Assembly: GCA_963768415.1 (NCBI GenBank)
Contig: CAVYHX010000005.1
Coordinates: 22,681 to 86,680, forward strand
Direction: 5' to 3'
Source: CAVYHX01 sp963768415
GTDB taxonomy: Bacteria > Pseudomonadota > Gammaproteobacteria > UBA9214
Length of the DNA stretch: 64,000 bases
Part shown: piece by piece, positions 17,069 to 25,932 of the stretch
Layout: each line of letters starts with the position of its first letter
How positions within the stretch are numbered: position 1 is the first letter of the stretch
Program-made: the position numbers and the translations under genes
The notes under the pieces: model-generated
Told to the model about the DNA's origin: nothing
Databases searched by the model: none
The model's input: only the letters and a program-made list of their open reading frames with translations

Positions 17069-18118
17069 CTATTCGTCAGTTCCGGACCTGCGTAACTGCC
17101 GCCAGCGCTCGAAGGTCGCGTATTTCCGGTAACCGCCGCTCAGGATGTAATCGAGCACATTGCGCAGGCGGTAAAACTGCACTACCGAATCGACCCGGAT
17201 GATCTCGCGGCCGGCCGCGTCAAAAAAGATCAGTGTGGGCGTGTAAAACAGCCCCAGCTGCGCGGCCCACTTCCTGGCCGTCGTCCGTTCGCCTGCCGGG
17301 GTGATCACCGGGGTATCCGCCCAGATAGATAACTGGATACTTTCCATCTGCTTGATGCGCGCCCTGATCTCCGGTTCATTCAGCGGACTGGTGTGCAGGA
17401 CATCGCAGGCATGGCAGTCGCCCTGTTCGAAGAACACCGCCAGCGGGCGCTCACCGGGCAACCGGCTGCGGTCCAGCATATAGGGGCCCGGCATAAAGAA
17501 GGACTCCTCACTCAAGTCACCGGGTTCGAATATCAGCGGCACATCGGCGCGTGCCAGATAATCCCTGAAAGCTTCGTTTTTATAATGGCCGTCGGCAACG
17601 TACTCGAGCGCGGCACGAAAACGGTACGGCGGGTAGTAACCCCGCAGGCGCAGGGCCTCTTGTCCCCCGGTGTCATAAAACACAACCGCAGGTGTAAAGT
17701 TGGTCTTCTCGTCAACAGCGAACCGGTTCTCCTCCCGTTCCCTGCCGGATATGTCGGTGACCGTGCGCTGCCCGTGAATATCGATACCGATGACGTTGAA
17801 GTGTTCAATCATATACTGCCGGATATCTTCCCTGGTCAGGTCATGCTCAAGGAATTGTCTGCAATAGGCGCAGTATTTCTGTCCGAAGTAGAGGATGATT
17901 CCTGCCTTCCCCTGCTCCCCGGCTTCTTTCAGTTCCTCGCGGAGATCCAGAAAACTGAGCTTGAACCAGTCCGGAAATTCAAGTGGTTCGGTCAGTGGCT
18001 GATCGTCAAACTGGGGAAAGTCCTCTTCCGGGTCCGCCGCCGCACCCGGCCTGGCGCCTGTGATGCATGCTGCCAGCAGCGCAATACGGACAATCGTGCG
18101 CAATATACGTCCGCGCAT
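17069..18118 (-). CDS. Secreted protein with two thioredoxin-fold domains
   Basis: A 349-residue periplasmic protein with signal peptide (RTIVRIALLAACITGARPGAAA). It holds two thioredoxin-like domains: the first at about 60-190 with the active-site pair in QKYCAYCRQF and the cis-Pro region TNFTPAVVFYD; the second at about 210-335 with CHAC in FEQGDCHACDVL and TPTLIFFDAAG. The first is like SoxW/DsbE-type reductases found in sulfur oxidisers; the arrangement of two in tandem suggests electron or disulfide relay inside one protein. Partner proteins are unknown. GAGG lies just before the ATG at 18116-18118. Confidence 0.8.
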   Translation of the reverse strand: MRGRILRTIVRIALLAACITGARPGAAADPEEDFPQFDDQPLTEPLEFPDWFKLSFLDLREELKEAGEQGKAGIILYFGQKYCAYCRQFLEHDLTREDIRQYMIEHFNVIGIDIHGQRTVTDISGREREENRFAVDEKTNFTPAVVFYDTGGQEALRLRGYYPPYRFRAALEYVADGHYKNEAFRDYLARADVPLIFEPGDLSEESFFMPGPYMLDRSRLPGERPLAVFFEQGDCHACDVLHTSPLNEPEIRARIKQMESIQLSIWADTPVITPAGERTTARKWAAQLGLFYTPTLIFFDAAGREIIRVDSVVQFYRLRNVLDYILSGGYRKYATFERWRQLRRSGTDE

Positions 18119-18371
18119 GCCTCAGAAATCCCGCAACACATCAACGCCGGAGTAACCATACGGCACCTGTGGCAAATCAGGCATCAGACACTTATTCATA
18201 ATAAACGATCAGTTGCACCCTTCATCGACGTTAACTGACAGCGAGCACACACCTTTCGGCCGCTGCCATACCATCTTATGGATCCTGCCCGGTGATGGCT
18301 ATACATACCCGGTTAAAAGTCATTAGAATGTAACCGATGGTGATCAATACTTATTATTCTGTCCATAGCTG

Positions 18372-18767
18372 ATGGCGGGCATGCCCACATGGACGATCCT
18401 CGGCGGTGGCTATCAGTCCTACCTGAAGGGCGACTACGCGGCAGCCTACGCGGAGTGGTTGCCACTGGCCGAGCTGGGCGATATCGAGGCCCAGTACAAC
18501 CTCGGGGTGCTTTATGACGAAGGCGCCGGTGTAGCCCAGGACCTTGCCAGAGCGGCTCACTGGTATCACAAGGCCGCCGAACAGGGCTTCGTCGATGCAC
18601 AAACCAACCTCGGCATCATGTATCTGCATGGCCAGGGTGTGGTCCGCGACCTCGAAAAAGCCGGCCACTGGTTCCAGCAGGCCGCCAGTAAAGGCGATGC
18701 GGACGCCGCGGCATACCTGCAAGAACTCACCCGTGAGACCGACGCCAGCCGCCAGGCGGAGGACTGA
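18372..18767 (+). CDS. Sel1/TPR repeat protein
   Basis: A 131-residue protein made of Sel1-like repeats (a TPR variant used for protein contacts). Repeats are seen at YLKGDYAAAYAEWLPLAELG, then AQYNLGVLYDEGAGVAQDL, ARAAHWYHKAAEQGFVDA and QTNLGIMYLHGQGVVRDL, and EKAGHWFQQAASKGDADA. A stop codon stands two codons upstream of the ATG, so no signal peptide precedes it; this is unusual, since many such proteins are secreted. Function cannot be told. Confidence 0.8.
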   Translation: MAGMPTWTILGGGYQSYLKGDYAAAYAEWLPLAELGDIEAQYNLGVLYDEGAGVAQDLARAAHWYHKAAEQGFVDAQTNLGIMYLHGQGVVRDLEKAGHWFQQAASKGDADAAAYLQELTRETDASRQAED

Positions 18768-18958
18768 GGCGCGTCCTGGCAGCCACGGCTGGCCTGGGCC
18801 TATCCCGTATCCCGGCCCGCAGCCCTTACCATTCCGTCAGCGACCGGCACCGATCTGCAATAAAGGCGAATGGTAACTAAATTATCAATATAATTCAGTA
18901 CCTTGTAAAATTGCACCTGCACCCCCATATTCAGGATGAAGACCTGAAAGAGACTGCG

Positions 18959-20032
18959 ATGACCGACACAACCCGGATACCGTTGGCGCCGATCCTGCCG
19001 GCACAGCCCTACCCCCTGCCCGGCAGTGTGCCCCAACCTGAATATGCGCCCGGCGAGCGTGACGCACTGATTGCTGAAATCAGGCAGTTGCTGAAAGACA
19101 AGGATGCCGTGCTGGTCGCACATTACTACACCGACGAAGACCTGCAGATGATTGCCGACGAGACCGGTGGCACCGTCGCCGATTCGCTGGAGATGGCACG
19201 CTTCGGCAACCGGCACCCGGCCAGCACCCTGGTCGTCGCCGGCGTCCGCTTTATGGGGGAAACCGCCAAGATCCTGAATCCGGAGAAGCGCGTCCTCATG
19301 CCGACCCTGGAGGCCGAATGCTCGCTGGACCTGGGCTGCCCGGCGGAGCAGTTCATCCCCTTTTGCGATGCCCATCCGGACCGGACCGTGGTGGTGTATG
19401 CGAACACCAGCGCCGCGGTCAAGGCCCGGGCCGACTGGGTCGTGACGTCCAGCATCGCCGTGGATGTCGCCAGGCACCTCAAGGCAAAAGGCGAAAAGAT
19501 TCTCTGGGCGCCGGACCGTCATCTGGGTGATTATGTGCAGCGCACCACCGGCGCCGACATGCTGCTGTGGCAGGGCAGCTGCATTGTGCATGAGCGCTTC
19601 AAGGCCGGCGCCCTGCAAAACCTGATAAAAAAATATCCGGATGCCGCCGTACTGGTACACCCGGAGTCACCCGAAGCCGTCATCGCCATGGCGGATGTGG
19701 TCGGCTCGACCACCCAGTTGATCCGTGCGGCAAAACAACTCCCCAACAAGCGCTTCATCGTTGCTACCGACAACGGCATCTTCTACAAAATGAAACAGGC
19801 GGCACCCGACAAGACCTTCCTGGAGGCACCCTCCGCCGGTGAGGGCGCGACCTGCGAAAGTTGTGCCCACTGCCCCTGGATGGCCATGAACCACCTGCGC
19901 AACCTGGCCGAAGTGCTGAAAACCGGCACTAATGAAATTCATGTCCCCGAAGAAATCCGGGTCAAGGCGTTAAAGTCCACCCAGCGGATGGTCGATTTTG
20001 CCGCTGAAGGCATTGACGGGCATGGCGCCTGA
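18959..20032 (+). CDS. nadA: Quinolinate synthase NadA
   Basis: NadA condenses iminoaspartate with dihydroxyacetone phosphate to quinolinate in NAD synthesis, using a [4Fe-4S] cluster. The 357-residue product has VLVAHYYTDEDLQ (substrate-binding His-Tyr), VVAGVRFMGETAKIL, and the three cluster cysteines in LEAECSLDLGCP, WQGSCIVHE and TCESCAHCPWM. I chose the ATG at 18959; an ATG at 18911 would add sixteen residues with no family support. The partner nadB is not in the window. It reads rightward alone. Confidence 0.96.
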   Translation: MTDTTRIPLAPILPAQPYPLPGSVPQPEYAPGERDALIAEIRQLLKDKDAVLVAHYYTDEDLQMIADETGGTVADSLEMARFGNRHPASTLVVAGVRFMGETAKILNPEKRVLMPTLEAECSLDLGCPAEQFIPFCDAHPDRTVVVYANTSAAVKARADWVVTSSIAVDVARHLKAKGEKILWAPDRHLGDYVQRTTGADMLLWQGSCIVHERFKAGALQNLIKKYPDAAVLVHPESPEAVIAMADVVGSTTQLIRAAKQLPNKRFIVATDNGIFYKMKQAAPDKTFLEAPSAGEGATCESCAHCPWMAMNHLRNLAEVLKTGTNEIHVPEEIRVKALKSTQRMVDFAAEGIDGHGA

Positions 20033-20092
20033 CGAATTCTAATTTATTCCCCGCAATACAGCTGGTCATCCGGCACACCGCTCACGCGCGAT

Positions 20093-20229
20093 GGACAGGA
20101 TGTCCGAGTGCCGTGGAGCACATGGATGTGCCAGAACGGCCGTCCCTGCGCTCCGCGACGATGTACATGGATGTACGAGTGCCGCGAGAGGCAGGATGCC
20201 GAGAGCGGCGGTACCTACGTCCCTGTAGG
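20093..20229. repeat. Array of five short palindromes with covarying arms
   Basis: Five small perfect hairpins follow each other after nadA: GGACA-GGA-TGTCC (20093-20105), GCACA-TGGA-TGTGC (20118-20131), GTACA-TGGA-TGTAC (20163-20176), GGCA-GGA-TGCC (20190-20200) and CCTAC-GTCCCT-GTAGG (20214-20229). Arms differ but always pair, and the loops of the first four keep GGA. The first and third are followed by GAGTGCCG. The pattern suggests a folded RNA or a mobile palindromic element, not coding sequence. Confidence 0.6.
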
Positions 20230-20236
20230 CAAAATA

Positions 20237-20258
20237 AGCCCGCTCCGAAGAGCGGGCT
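20237..20258 (-). terminator. Rho-independent terminator of the binding-protein gene
   Basis: Stem AGCCCGCT (20237-20244) pairs with AGCGGGCT (20251-20258), loop CCGAAG. On the minus strand the stem is followed by TTATTTTG, a weak T tract, so it fits the end of the leftward gene at 20284-21579. On the plus strand only C follows. Confidence 0.7.
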
Positions 20259-20283
20259 CCCCCTTGCCAGACTGCCCGCGGGA

Positions 20284-21579
20284 TCAGGGCGTAAAGTTTT
20301 CAATAATGAAGTTGCCATCCCTGTCGAAGGAATAGCGCTCGCCCAGCTCAGTGCCGGTCAGCGCTGAGAACCCCCCGTCGATAAAGGCCTGCTGCGCATC
20401 ACCCAGCAGGTAATCAACGAACTTCCTGGCAAGCCTCCGGTGCCTGGCGTTCCTGGTTCTCACCAGGGCCACGGAGTAAACCACCGGCAGGTTGACCTCA
20501 TCCGGCATCTGCGAACCACTTACCGCATCACCGGCATCCAGGGCGAACTGCAGCTCGGATACCCAGACCGGGCCCACGTCGGAAGTACCGGCAAGGATAC
20601 GCTCCGGTGTTTCGACGTGGTGCACCCGGGTCTCGTGGGTACTGGACTTGTTCAGTATCGCGAACTCGCACAAACGCAGGGTACCGTCCGCTATGGACCC
20701 ATGGTTCATGTAATGGCAGTTAGTGTTTTTGGACAGATCAAACTCGGTGGTGATGCCCTCCTCGATGGTACGGGTCTCGGCGGGTGAACCGGACTGCGGA
20801 GTGGCCACTAACGCCAGGGCCGCATCCAGGGCGCCGATTTCACCGAGCGTGCCATTTAGACGGGTAAACTCATCCATGCGCTGATACATGGCGTTGATGC
20901 CACGATGAATGCCCTCGTTGATGTGGTCGACCTCCGAGACACGAATGGCCGGATCCAGCAGATCCAGGGTGGCGTCTATGATCACATTGTCATCCGTCGC
21001 TCCGGTGCCGATACCCTTGCTATTGGTGTCATCGGTCATCAGGGTCAGCTGGTTACGGATATAGGGAATCGCTTCTTTCACCCAGCCGCTTTGCCCCAGG
21101 TCGCGCATCAGGTTGAAATTGGTGCTGGTGAAGACATCGAAACTCACCTGGATGCTCGTCGGCAGGAAGTTACGGTCGTCTTCGTTACCCAGCAACATGC
21201 AGCCGCTCTTGATCTGATCGCGCTCCTGACCCGGAGGGATCAGCTCGATAAAGTAATCGGCGCCCTTCTGTTGCAGTCCTTCGTAGGTTCGCGGTTGATT
21301 ACCAATGGCCGTGAGATCGATTTTCCTTTCCCTTGCGGCACGGTATTCATTGAAGCCTCGCATGACTGCGGGCCACACGACCCACTGGTTGCCGGCCATG
21401 GCCAGGTTCAGATTGCTGGTCGCCGGATTACCGTGAAACTCCGTGGTGCGGTCTGCGGGCAACTCGGCGCAGTTACCGGTGAACTCGGGCAGACCACGGG
21501 CATCTGCACTGCTTGCGGCCGCCAGACAGCACAGGCCCGTGGCCAGCACTGAAAAACGTGTTTTGGTAATGTTGATCAT
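20284..21579 (-). CDS. Periplasmic substrate-binding protein (PBP2-like)
   Basis: A 431-residue secreted protein: signal peptide MINITKTRFSVLATGLCCLAAASSADA, then a binding-protein fold with patterns such as FHGNPATSNLNLAMAGNQWVVWP near the start, GTSDVGPVWVSELQFAL for the second lobe, and the family-typical tail LPVVYSVALVRTRNARHRRLARKFVDYLLGDAQQAFIDGGF-like region (key words: RKFVDYLLG, AFIDGGF) near the C-terminus. No membrane or ATPase partner lies beside it, so it may serve sensing instead of transport. GAGGAGG precedes the ATG. Upstream there is a perfect 26-bp palindrome, then the TtrSR-like pair on the same strand, which suggests that this gene is their target. Confidence 0.75.
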   Translation of the reverse strand: MINITKTRFSVLATGLCCLAAASSADARGLPEFTGNCAELPADRTTEFHGNPATSNLNLAMAGNQWVVWPAVMRGFNEYRAARERKIDLTAIGNQPRTYEGLQQKGADYFIELIPPGQERDQIKSGCMLLGNEDDRNFLPTSIQVSFDVFTSTNFNLMRDLGQSGWVKEAIPYIRNQLTLMTDDTNSKGIGTGATDDNVIIDATLDLLDPAIRVSEVDHINEGIHRGINAMYQRMDEFTRLNGTLGEIGALDAALALVATPQSGSPAETRTIEEGITTEFDLSKNTNCHYMNHGSIADGTLRLCEFAILNKSSTHETRVHHVETPERILAGTSDVGPVWVSELQFALDAGDAVSGSQMPDEVNLPVVYSVALVRTRNARHRRLARKFVDYLLGDAQQAFIDGGFSALTGTELGERYSFDRDGNFIIENFTP

Positions 21580-21646
21580 TGTTATAGATCCTCCTCTGTC
21601 AGTAACAGGTTCCTGTGACGAGAAGTCTATTGTCTGCGGGATTCAG

Positions 21647-21696
21647 GATATAGCTGGTGTGTACCCGTGCTTGACCTAGGGATAACCCTAGGTCAA
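21647..21696 (-). promoter_or_regulatory. Probable regulated promoter with a perfect 26-bp palindrome
   Basis: TTGACCTAGGG (21671-21681), four bases ATAA, then CCCTAGGTCAA (21686-21696): a perfect inverted repeat with 11-base arms. It lies 92-117 bases before the start of the binding-protein gene. A TATATC box on the minus strand (21652-21647) would place transcription start near 21640 and the centre of the palindrome near -43, the usual place for an activator of the FixJ/NarL class. No T tract follows on either strand, so a terminator role for the regulator gene is less likely. Confidence 0.65.
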
Positions 21697-21763
21697 ATGC
21701 AAAAAGGAACTGCGCACGAAGGGCTTCGGCGCCGGGACATTGTGAAAGCACTGCACCGGAAAT

Positions 21764-22369
21764 TCAGTCCAGGCCGGCGATCAATGCCTGCCTGACGAGC
21801 TCGGTGGACGATGCCGCCTGCATTTTTGCCAGCAGATTAGCCCGATGCAGTTCCACTGTTTTAATACTGATCCCAAGCTCCTCGGCAATGACCTTGTTTT
21901 GCACCGAACGCAGCACATAAGCCATGACTTCACGCTCGCGCGGCGTAAGTGTTTCCGTGCGCTGCCGGATTTCATCAATCCGAAGCTGGTTTTTCCTGTT
22001 ATCAAGGTCACTGGCGATGGCGCTCTGGACACGCTCCAGCATCAGCGCATCATTGTATGGTTTCTCGATAAAATCATAGGAGCCGATCTTCATGGCCCGT
22101 ACCGCCATGGCCACATCCGCATGTCCGGTCACAATGATTACCGGCAGGTTAATACCACGCTCCTTCAGTTTCGCAAGCAGCTCCATACCGTTGATATCAG
22201 GCATGCGCACATCGAGCAATACGCACCCGCATGTGCCGGGTTCCACATCCTCGATGAAGGCAAGCCCGCCATCATAAACCCGGGTCGGCAGATGGGCTGA
22301 CTCGATCAGCCACTTGAGCGACTCGCGCGCAATACGATCATCGTCGATGATGTAAACGACCGGCTGCAT
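21764..22369 (-). CDS. FixJ/TtrR-like response regulator
   Basis: A 201-residue response regulator. The REC domain (1-120) has acidic residues in VVYIIDDDRIAR, phosphoacceptor Asp in VLLDVRMPDINGMEL, VTGHAD and Lys in FIEKPY. The LuxR-type helix-turn-helix (about 138-195) reads LTPREREVMAYVL, NKVIAEELGISIKTVELHRANLLAKM. This is the FixJ subfamily, which includes TtrR. It begins three bases after the sensor kinase gene, so they form one operon. Its probable target is the palindrome at 21671-21696. Confidence 0.92.
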   Translation of the reverse strand: MQPVVYIIDDDRIARESLKWLIESAHLPTRVYDGGLAFIEDVEPGTCGCVLLDVRMPDINGMELLAKLKERGINLPVIIVTGHADVAMAVRAMKIGSYDFIEKPYNDALMLERVQSAIASDLDNRKNQLRIDEIRQRTETLTPREREVMAYVLRSVQNKVIAEELGISIKTVELHRANLLAKMQAASSTELVRQALIAGLD

Positions 22370-22372
22370 CTG

Positions 22373-24763
22373 TCAGGCTGTGCCCGCCACCGGCAATTCG
22401 AAGGAGATCTCCGCCCCCCCGCCCGCCCGCGACCGGGCCATAATCCTGCCCGAATGGGATTCGATAATGGAGCGGCTGATCGACAGGCCAATGCCCATGC
22501 CATCGGGTTTGGTCGAGTAAAATGCATCAAAGATCCTTGCCATGCCCTCCTTCGGCAGGCCTTCCCCGGTATCGGCCGCAGCCAGCGACACCGTCTGACC
22601 GTTGCAACGCGTAACGATGGTCAGACGCCGGCCAGCCGGCATAACCTTTTCCATGGCATCAATTCCATTGCGGACAAAGTTGAGAATGACCTGCTCCAGC
22701 TGGATCAGGTTCCCCTCTACCGGGGGCAGTTCACCGGCGAGATCAAGCGCGATATCCACACCGTGTCGCTGCATATCCTGCTTGACCAGTGCTGCGACAT
22801 TCCTTACCGCGGTATTCAGATCCACCAGGGTGTACTCTGCATCACCCTTGTGCACAAACGCGCGGATTTGACGAATGATATCCGCAGCCAGGGTTGCGCC
22901 CTCGATGGTGCGCTCCATGCCCGTGATGAGTTTAGCGGTATCAGGCTCGCCATCACGTACCATGCGCAGGCAAGCGCTGCTGTAGTTTATCGCGCCGGTC
23001 AACGGCTGATTCAGTTCGTGCGCCAGGCTGGCGGCCATCTCCCCGATCGTACTCATGCGCGACACGCGCGCCAGCTCCGCCTGGTGCTTTTGCAGTGATT
23101 CATGCGCCAGCTGGCGTTCCAGTTCATCGCCGATCCACTGCGCCATGACTTTCAGCAGGTCGTGATCCCACTGGCTCAACCGGGCATTGCGGGACTCCCT
23201 GCCGGCAAACTCCAGCGTACAGTGAGCCTGTCCATCTACCAGTACGGCGACACCCAGGTAGCTGTTCCAGCCGGGGTGCAAACATTCCGGATCAACACCC
23301 GGCATGTCATCGAGATCCGGGATATCCAGGGGCTCGCCATCCAGATCAATCAGCAGGGAGGCACAGTGCTCGCTCAGATGTCCCGACTGGTTCGGTACCA
23401 GGCTGGCGTCACCGGAGACCTTGCAGGCCTTGTGCTCACCGCCACCGATGCTGACAAGCACGCCGACCGCCAGGTTATAGTACCGGCGGCCCGTATCCAG
23501 CAGGCGAACAAGCTTTTCATCATGCGATAGTTCCGGAGCGCTGGTGATTCTTACCAGTTCGCGCAATGCGACCCGGCTTTTTTCAAGCGCCAGATTCGTC
23601 GTTGCCAGATCCCCGGTACGCTCGGCAACCTGCTCTTCCAGTGTGTCACGGTAGCGCGCAAGCGCCGTCTGTGAGCGTTCGCGTCCGGCAATCTCATTAC
23701 GCAGATTTCGCTGCGTCTCCCGCAGCCTGTGATTGGTGCGTGATACAAATCCACTCAGAAAGATCAGTGCAAGCAGGACAATGGCAGCAACAATGAACCA
23801 GTATGCGTAGCGCTTCAAGACGGCAGTAAACGACATCTCATATGGCCCGATTTGCAACGCACGCATCAATTCGTGCACCGGCGAGTAATCAAGCGGCACT
23901 GTCCAGCCACCGGTGCGCGCGACCCTGGCCGCGTGATGGTCAACAGGCATCGAGAGCAGGGCCTGCGTGACCCGGGTCGCCAGTTGCATGGGGGTATTCG
24001 GCAAGGTGGCGAACGGCCATTCCGGGTACATCCGGGTACTCAGCGGAAACGGGCTATCCTCGGGAGATTGTGGATTGAGTATGCGGAATTCATCCAGCTT
24101 TACCGCACCGCTCTCGACCATGCGCGCCAGTGTTTCCGCCCTGACCGTCGCCGCATCAACGGCGCCGTTATGCACGGCTTCGATAATCCTGTCCTGCGGG
24201 AATCCCGCAAAATGCAGCATACTGAAGTCCGTGAAGGGATCAATTCCATGCTCTTTCAGCTCACGCCAGGCCATTTGGAAACCGCCGAACGCCCCGGAAC
24301 TGACCGCCATAAATGACTTTCCCTTTAGATCCGCGAGGGTGTTTATAGCAGCATTGTCGACCCGCGATACAATCACCGCCCCGTAACGGACACGGGTACT
24401 GCCCTGTTCGCGAGCTTGCAGGGTCGCGATGCGGGAGGCTCCGAAACGGGATTCCAGATCAACATAGTTACCGGGATTGGTCAGAATGAACTGTACTGCG
24501 CTATCCTCGACCGCTGCGGCGATTTCAACCAGATCGACCGGCACAATTTCGAAGCGGTAACCGGACACCTTGCTGGTGATGTAGTCGGCGGTTGGCGACC
24601 AGCGCGCCAGCGCCTGCTCCTTGCCGCGATGCGCCAGGACACCGATATGAATCGTTTCAAGATCAGCTGTTGCCGGGCGGCCATAGACAGGAACGCATAC
24701 CAGCAGCGGCAGGGTACATACGTAGGCCAGGCAATTTTTTAATTTTAATAAATCCTGGTGCAT
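22373..24763 (-). CDS. TtrS-like sensor histidine kinase with PhnD-type periplasmic domain
   Basis: A 796-residue membrane sensor. After a signal-like segment (about 10-28) comes a PhnD/TtrS-type periplasmic binding domain (about 35-300: IHIGVLAHRGKEQALARWSP, FILTNPGNYVDLE, SGAFGGFQMAWRELKEHG, DRIIEAVHNGAVDAATVRAE). One transmembrane helix lies at about 319-338, followed by a coiled coil, a GAF-like region (about 410-540), the H box with His near 582 (LAHELNQPLTGAINYSS), and the ATPase boxes NFVRNGIDAM, DTGEGLPKEG and MGIGLSISRSII. TtrS in Salmonella and relatives senses tetrathionate; the ligand here is unknown, but nearby sulfide-oxidation genes fit a sulfur compound. It is in an operon with the response regulator. 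Confidence 0.9.
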   Translation of the reverse strand: MHQDLLKLKNCLAYVCTLPLLVCVPVYGRPATADLETIHIGVLAHRGKEQALARWSPTADYITSKVSGYRFEIVPVDLVEIAAAVEDSAVQFILTNPGNYVDLESRFGASRIATLQAREQGSTRVRYGAVIVSRVDNAAINTLADLKGKSFMAVSSGAFGGFQMAWRELKEHGIDPFTDFSMLHFAGFPQDRIIEAVHNGAVDAATVRAETLARMVESGAVKLDEFRILNPQSPEDSPFPLSTRMYPEWPFATLPNTPMQLATRVTQALLSMPVDHHAARVARTGGWTVPLDYSPVHELMRALQIGPYEMSFTAVLKRYAYWFIVAAIVLLALIFLSGFVSRTNHRLRETQRNLRNEIAGRERSQTALARYRDTLEEQVAERTGDLATTNLALEKSRVALRELVRITSAPELSHDEKLVRLLDTGRRYYNLAVGVLVSIGGGEHKACKVSGDASLVPNQSGHLSEHCASLLIDLDGEPLDIPDLDDMPGVDPECLHPGWNSYLGVAVLVDGQAHCTLEFAGRESRNARLSQWDHDLLKVMAQWIGDELERQLAHESLQKHQAELARVSRMSTIGEMAASLAHELNQPLTGAINYSSACLRMVRDGEPDTAKLITGMERTIEGATLAADIIRQIRAFVHKGDAEYTLVDLNTAVRNVAALVKQDMQRHGVDIALDLAGELPPVEGNLIQLEQVILNFVRNGIDAMEKVMPAGRRLTIVTRCNGQTVSLAAADTGEGLPKEGMARIFDAFYSTKPDGMGIGLSISRSIIESHSGRIMARSRAGGGAEISFELPVAGTA

Positions 24764-25043
24764 ATCACTCGATCAATATGAACTGCCGGCAGATTACCGC
24801 ATACAGGATCAATATGCAGATGCATGGAACTGCACGCCTGTTCCGGCATCTTATCCATAAGCGCATGCAACAGGTCAATCGGCAATAATTCGCAACCAGT
24901 GCTGTTCGAGTAACGATCATGCGTGCGCCGTCTTGCCAACGGGCCTGATTATCTGATTTTATTATTTATGCTTTCGAATATTTATTCATAAAAATTCAAT
25001 ACTTGCAGTCAATACTGCGAAACCAGCTGCCGTACAGGATACC

Positions 25044-25901
25044 ATGCCGATGAATTTCAACGACTTCGTCATAAACAACGAAATGCCGATACGGCTGGGA
25101 TTTTTCTGCCTCATTTTCGGCATTATGGCTGCGTGGGAGATTATCGCACCGCGCCGCCGGCTGCTCACCTCCAAGGGCGTACGCTGGGCAAACAATATCG
25201 GCCTCGTCATTTTCAACAGCGTTGTGTTGCGCCTCGCCTTCCCGGCCGCCGCGACCGGCGTGGCCCTGTTTGCGAGCGAACAGGGCTGGGGACTGTTCAA
25301 TTACATCGAGACACCGTACTGGGCGGCAGTCCTGGTGTCGGTGGTGGTGCTGGATTTCTTTATCTGGCTGCAGCATGTCATGGTCCATGCCGTGCCGCTC
25401 CTGTGGCGGCTGCACCGAGTGCATCATGCAGACCTGGACTTCGACGTCACCACGGGCGCGCGCTTCCACCCCCTGGAGATCCTGCTCTCCATGCTCATCA
25501 AGTTTGCGGTGATCCTGCTGCTGGGGCCGCCGGTACTGGCAGTGGTGATTTTCGAGGTGATACTGAATGCGACATCGATGTTCAACCACAGCAATGTGCG
25601 CCTGCCGGAAAGTATCGACAGACTGCTGCGGCTCATCGTAGTCACGCCGGACATGCACCGTGTGCATCATTCCATAGAAGACGACGAGACCAACAGCAAT
25701 TTCGGTTTCAACCTGCCGTGGTGGGACCGTCTGTTCGGTACCTATTGTGCGCAACCGCGCGCAGGGCACGCGGCCATGACCATTGGCATTCGCACCTTCC
25801 GCGCGGACAAGTGGTGCAGCTGGCTACCGGGTATGCTGGCAATTCCCTTCGTCGGCACGGTGCGCGACTATGCTATCAACCGGCGTGACTGGGGAAAGTA
25901 A
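25044..25901 (+). CDS. Sterol desaturase/fatty acid hydroxylase family protein
   Basis: A 285-residue integral membrane di-iron enzyme of the fatty-acid-hydroxylase superfamily. Membrane segments are seen at about 18-35, 50-70, 90-110 and 150-172. The histidine motifs are complete: HVMVH (HxxxH) and HRVHH (HxxHH) in the first cluster, a further His in FNHSN, and a second HRVHH. Such enzymes hydroxylate or desaturate lipids; the substrate cannot be told, since no lipid genes lie beside it. Start is either ATG 25044 or the one six bases later. Confidence 0.88.
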   Translation: MPMNFNDFVINNEMPIRLGFFCLIFGIMAAWEIIAPRRRLLTSKGVRWANNIGLVIFNSVVLRLAFPAAATGVALFASEQGWGLFNYIETPYWAAVLVSVVVLDFFIWLQHVMVHAVPLLWRLHRVHHADLDFDVTTGARFHPLEILLSMLIKFAVILLLGPPVLAVVIFEVILNATSMFNHSNVRLPESIDRLLRLIVVTPDMHRVHHSIEDDETNSNFGFNLPWWDRLFGTYCAQPRAGHAAMTIGIRTFRADKWCSWLPGMLAIPFVGTVRDYAINRRDWGK

Positions 25902-25932
25902 GCGCAATCTTTTATCAGCAAGCCTGACCTTT

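Noticed and set aside
20093..20229. CRISPR-like array after nadA
   Set aside because: Units are short palindromes of variable sequence and spacing, not identical repeats with unique spacers, and no cas genes are near.
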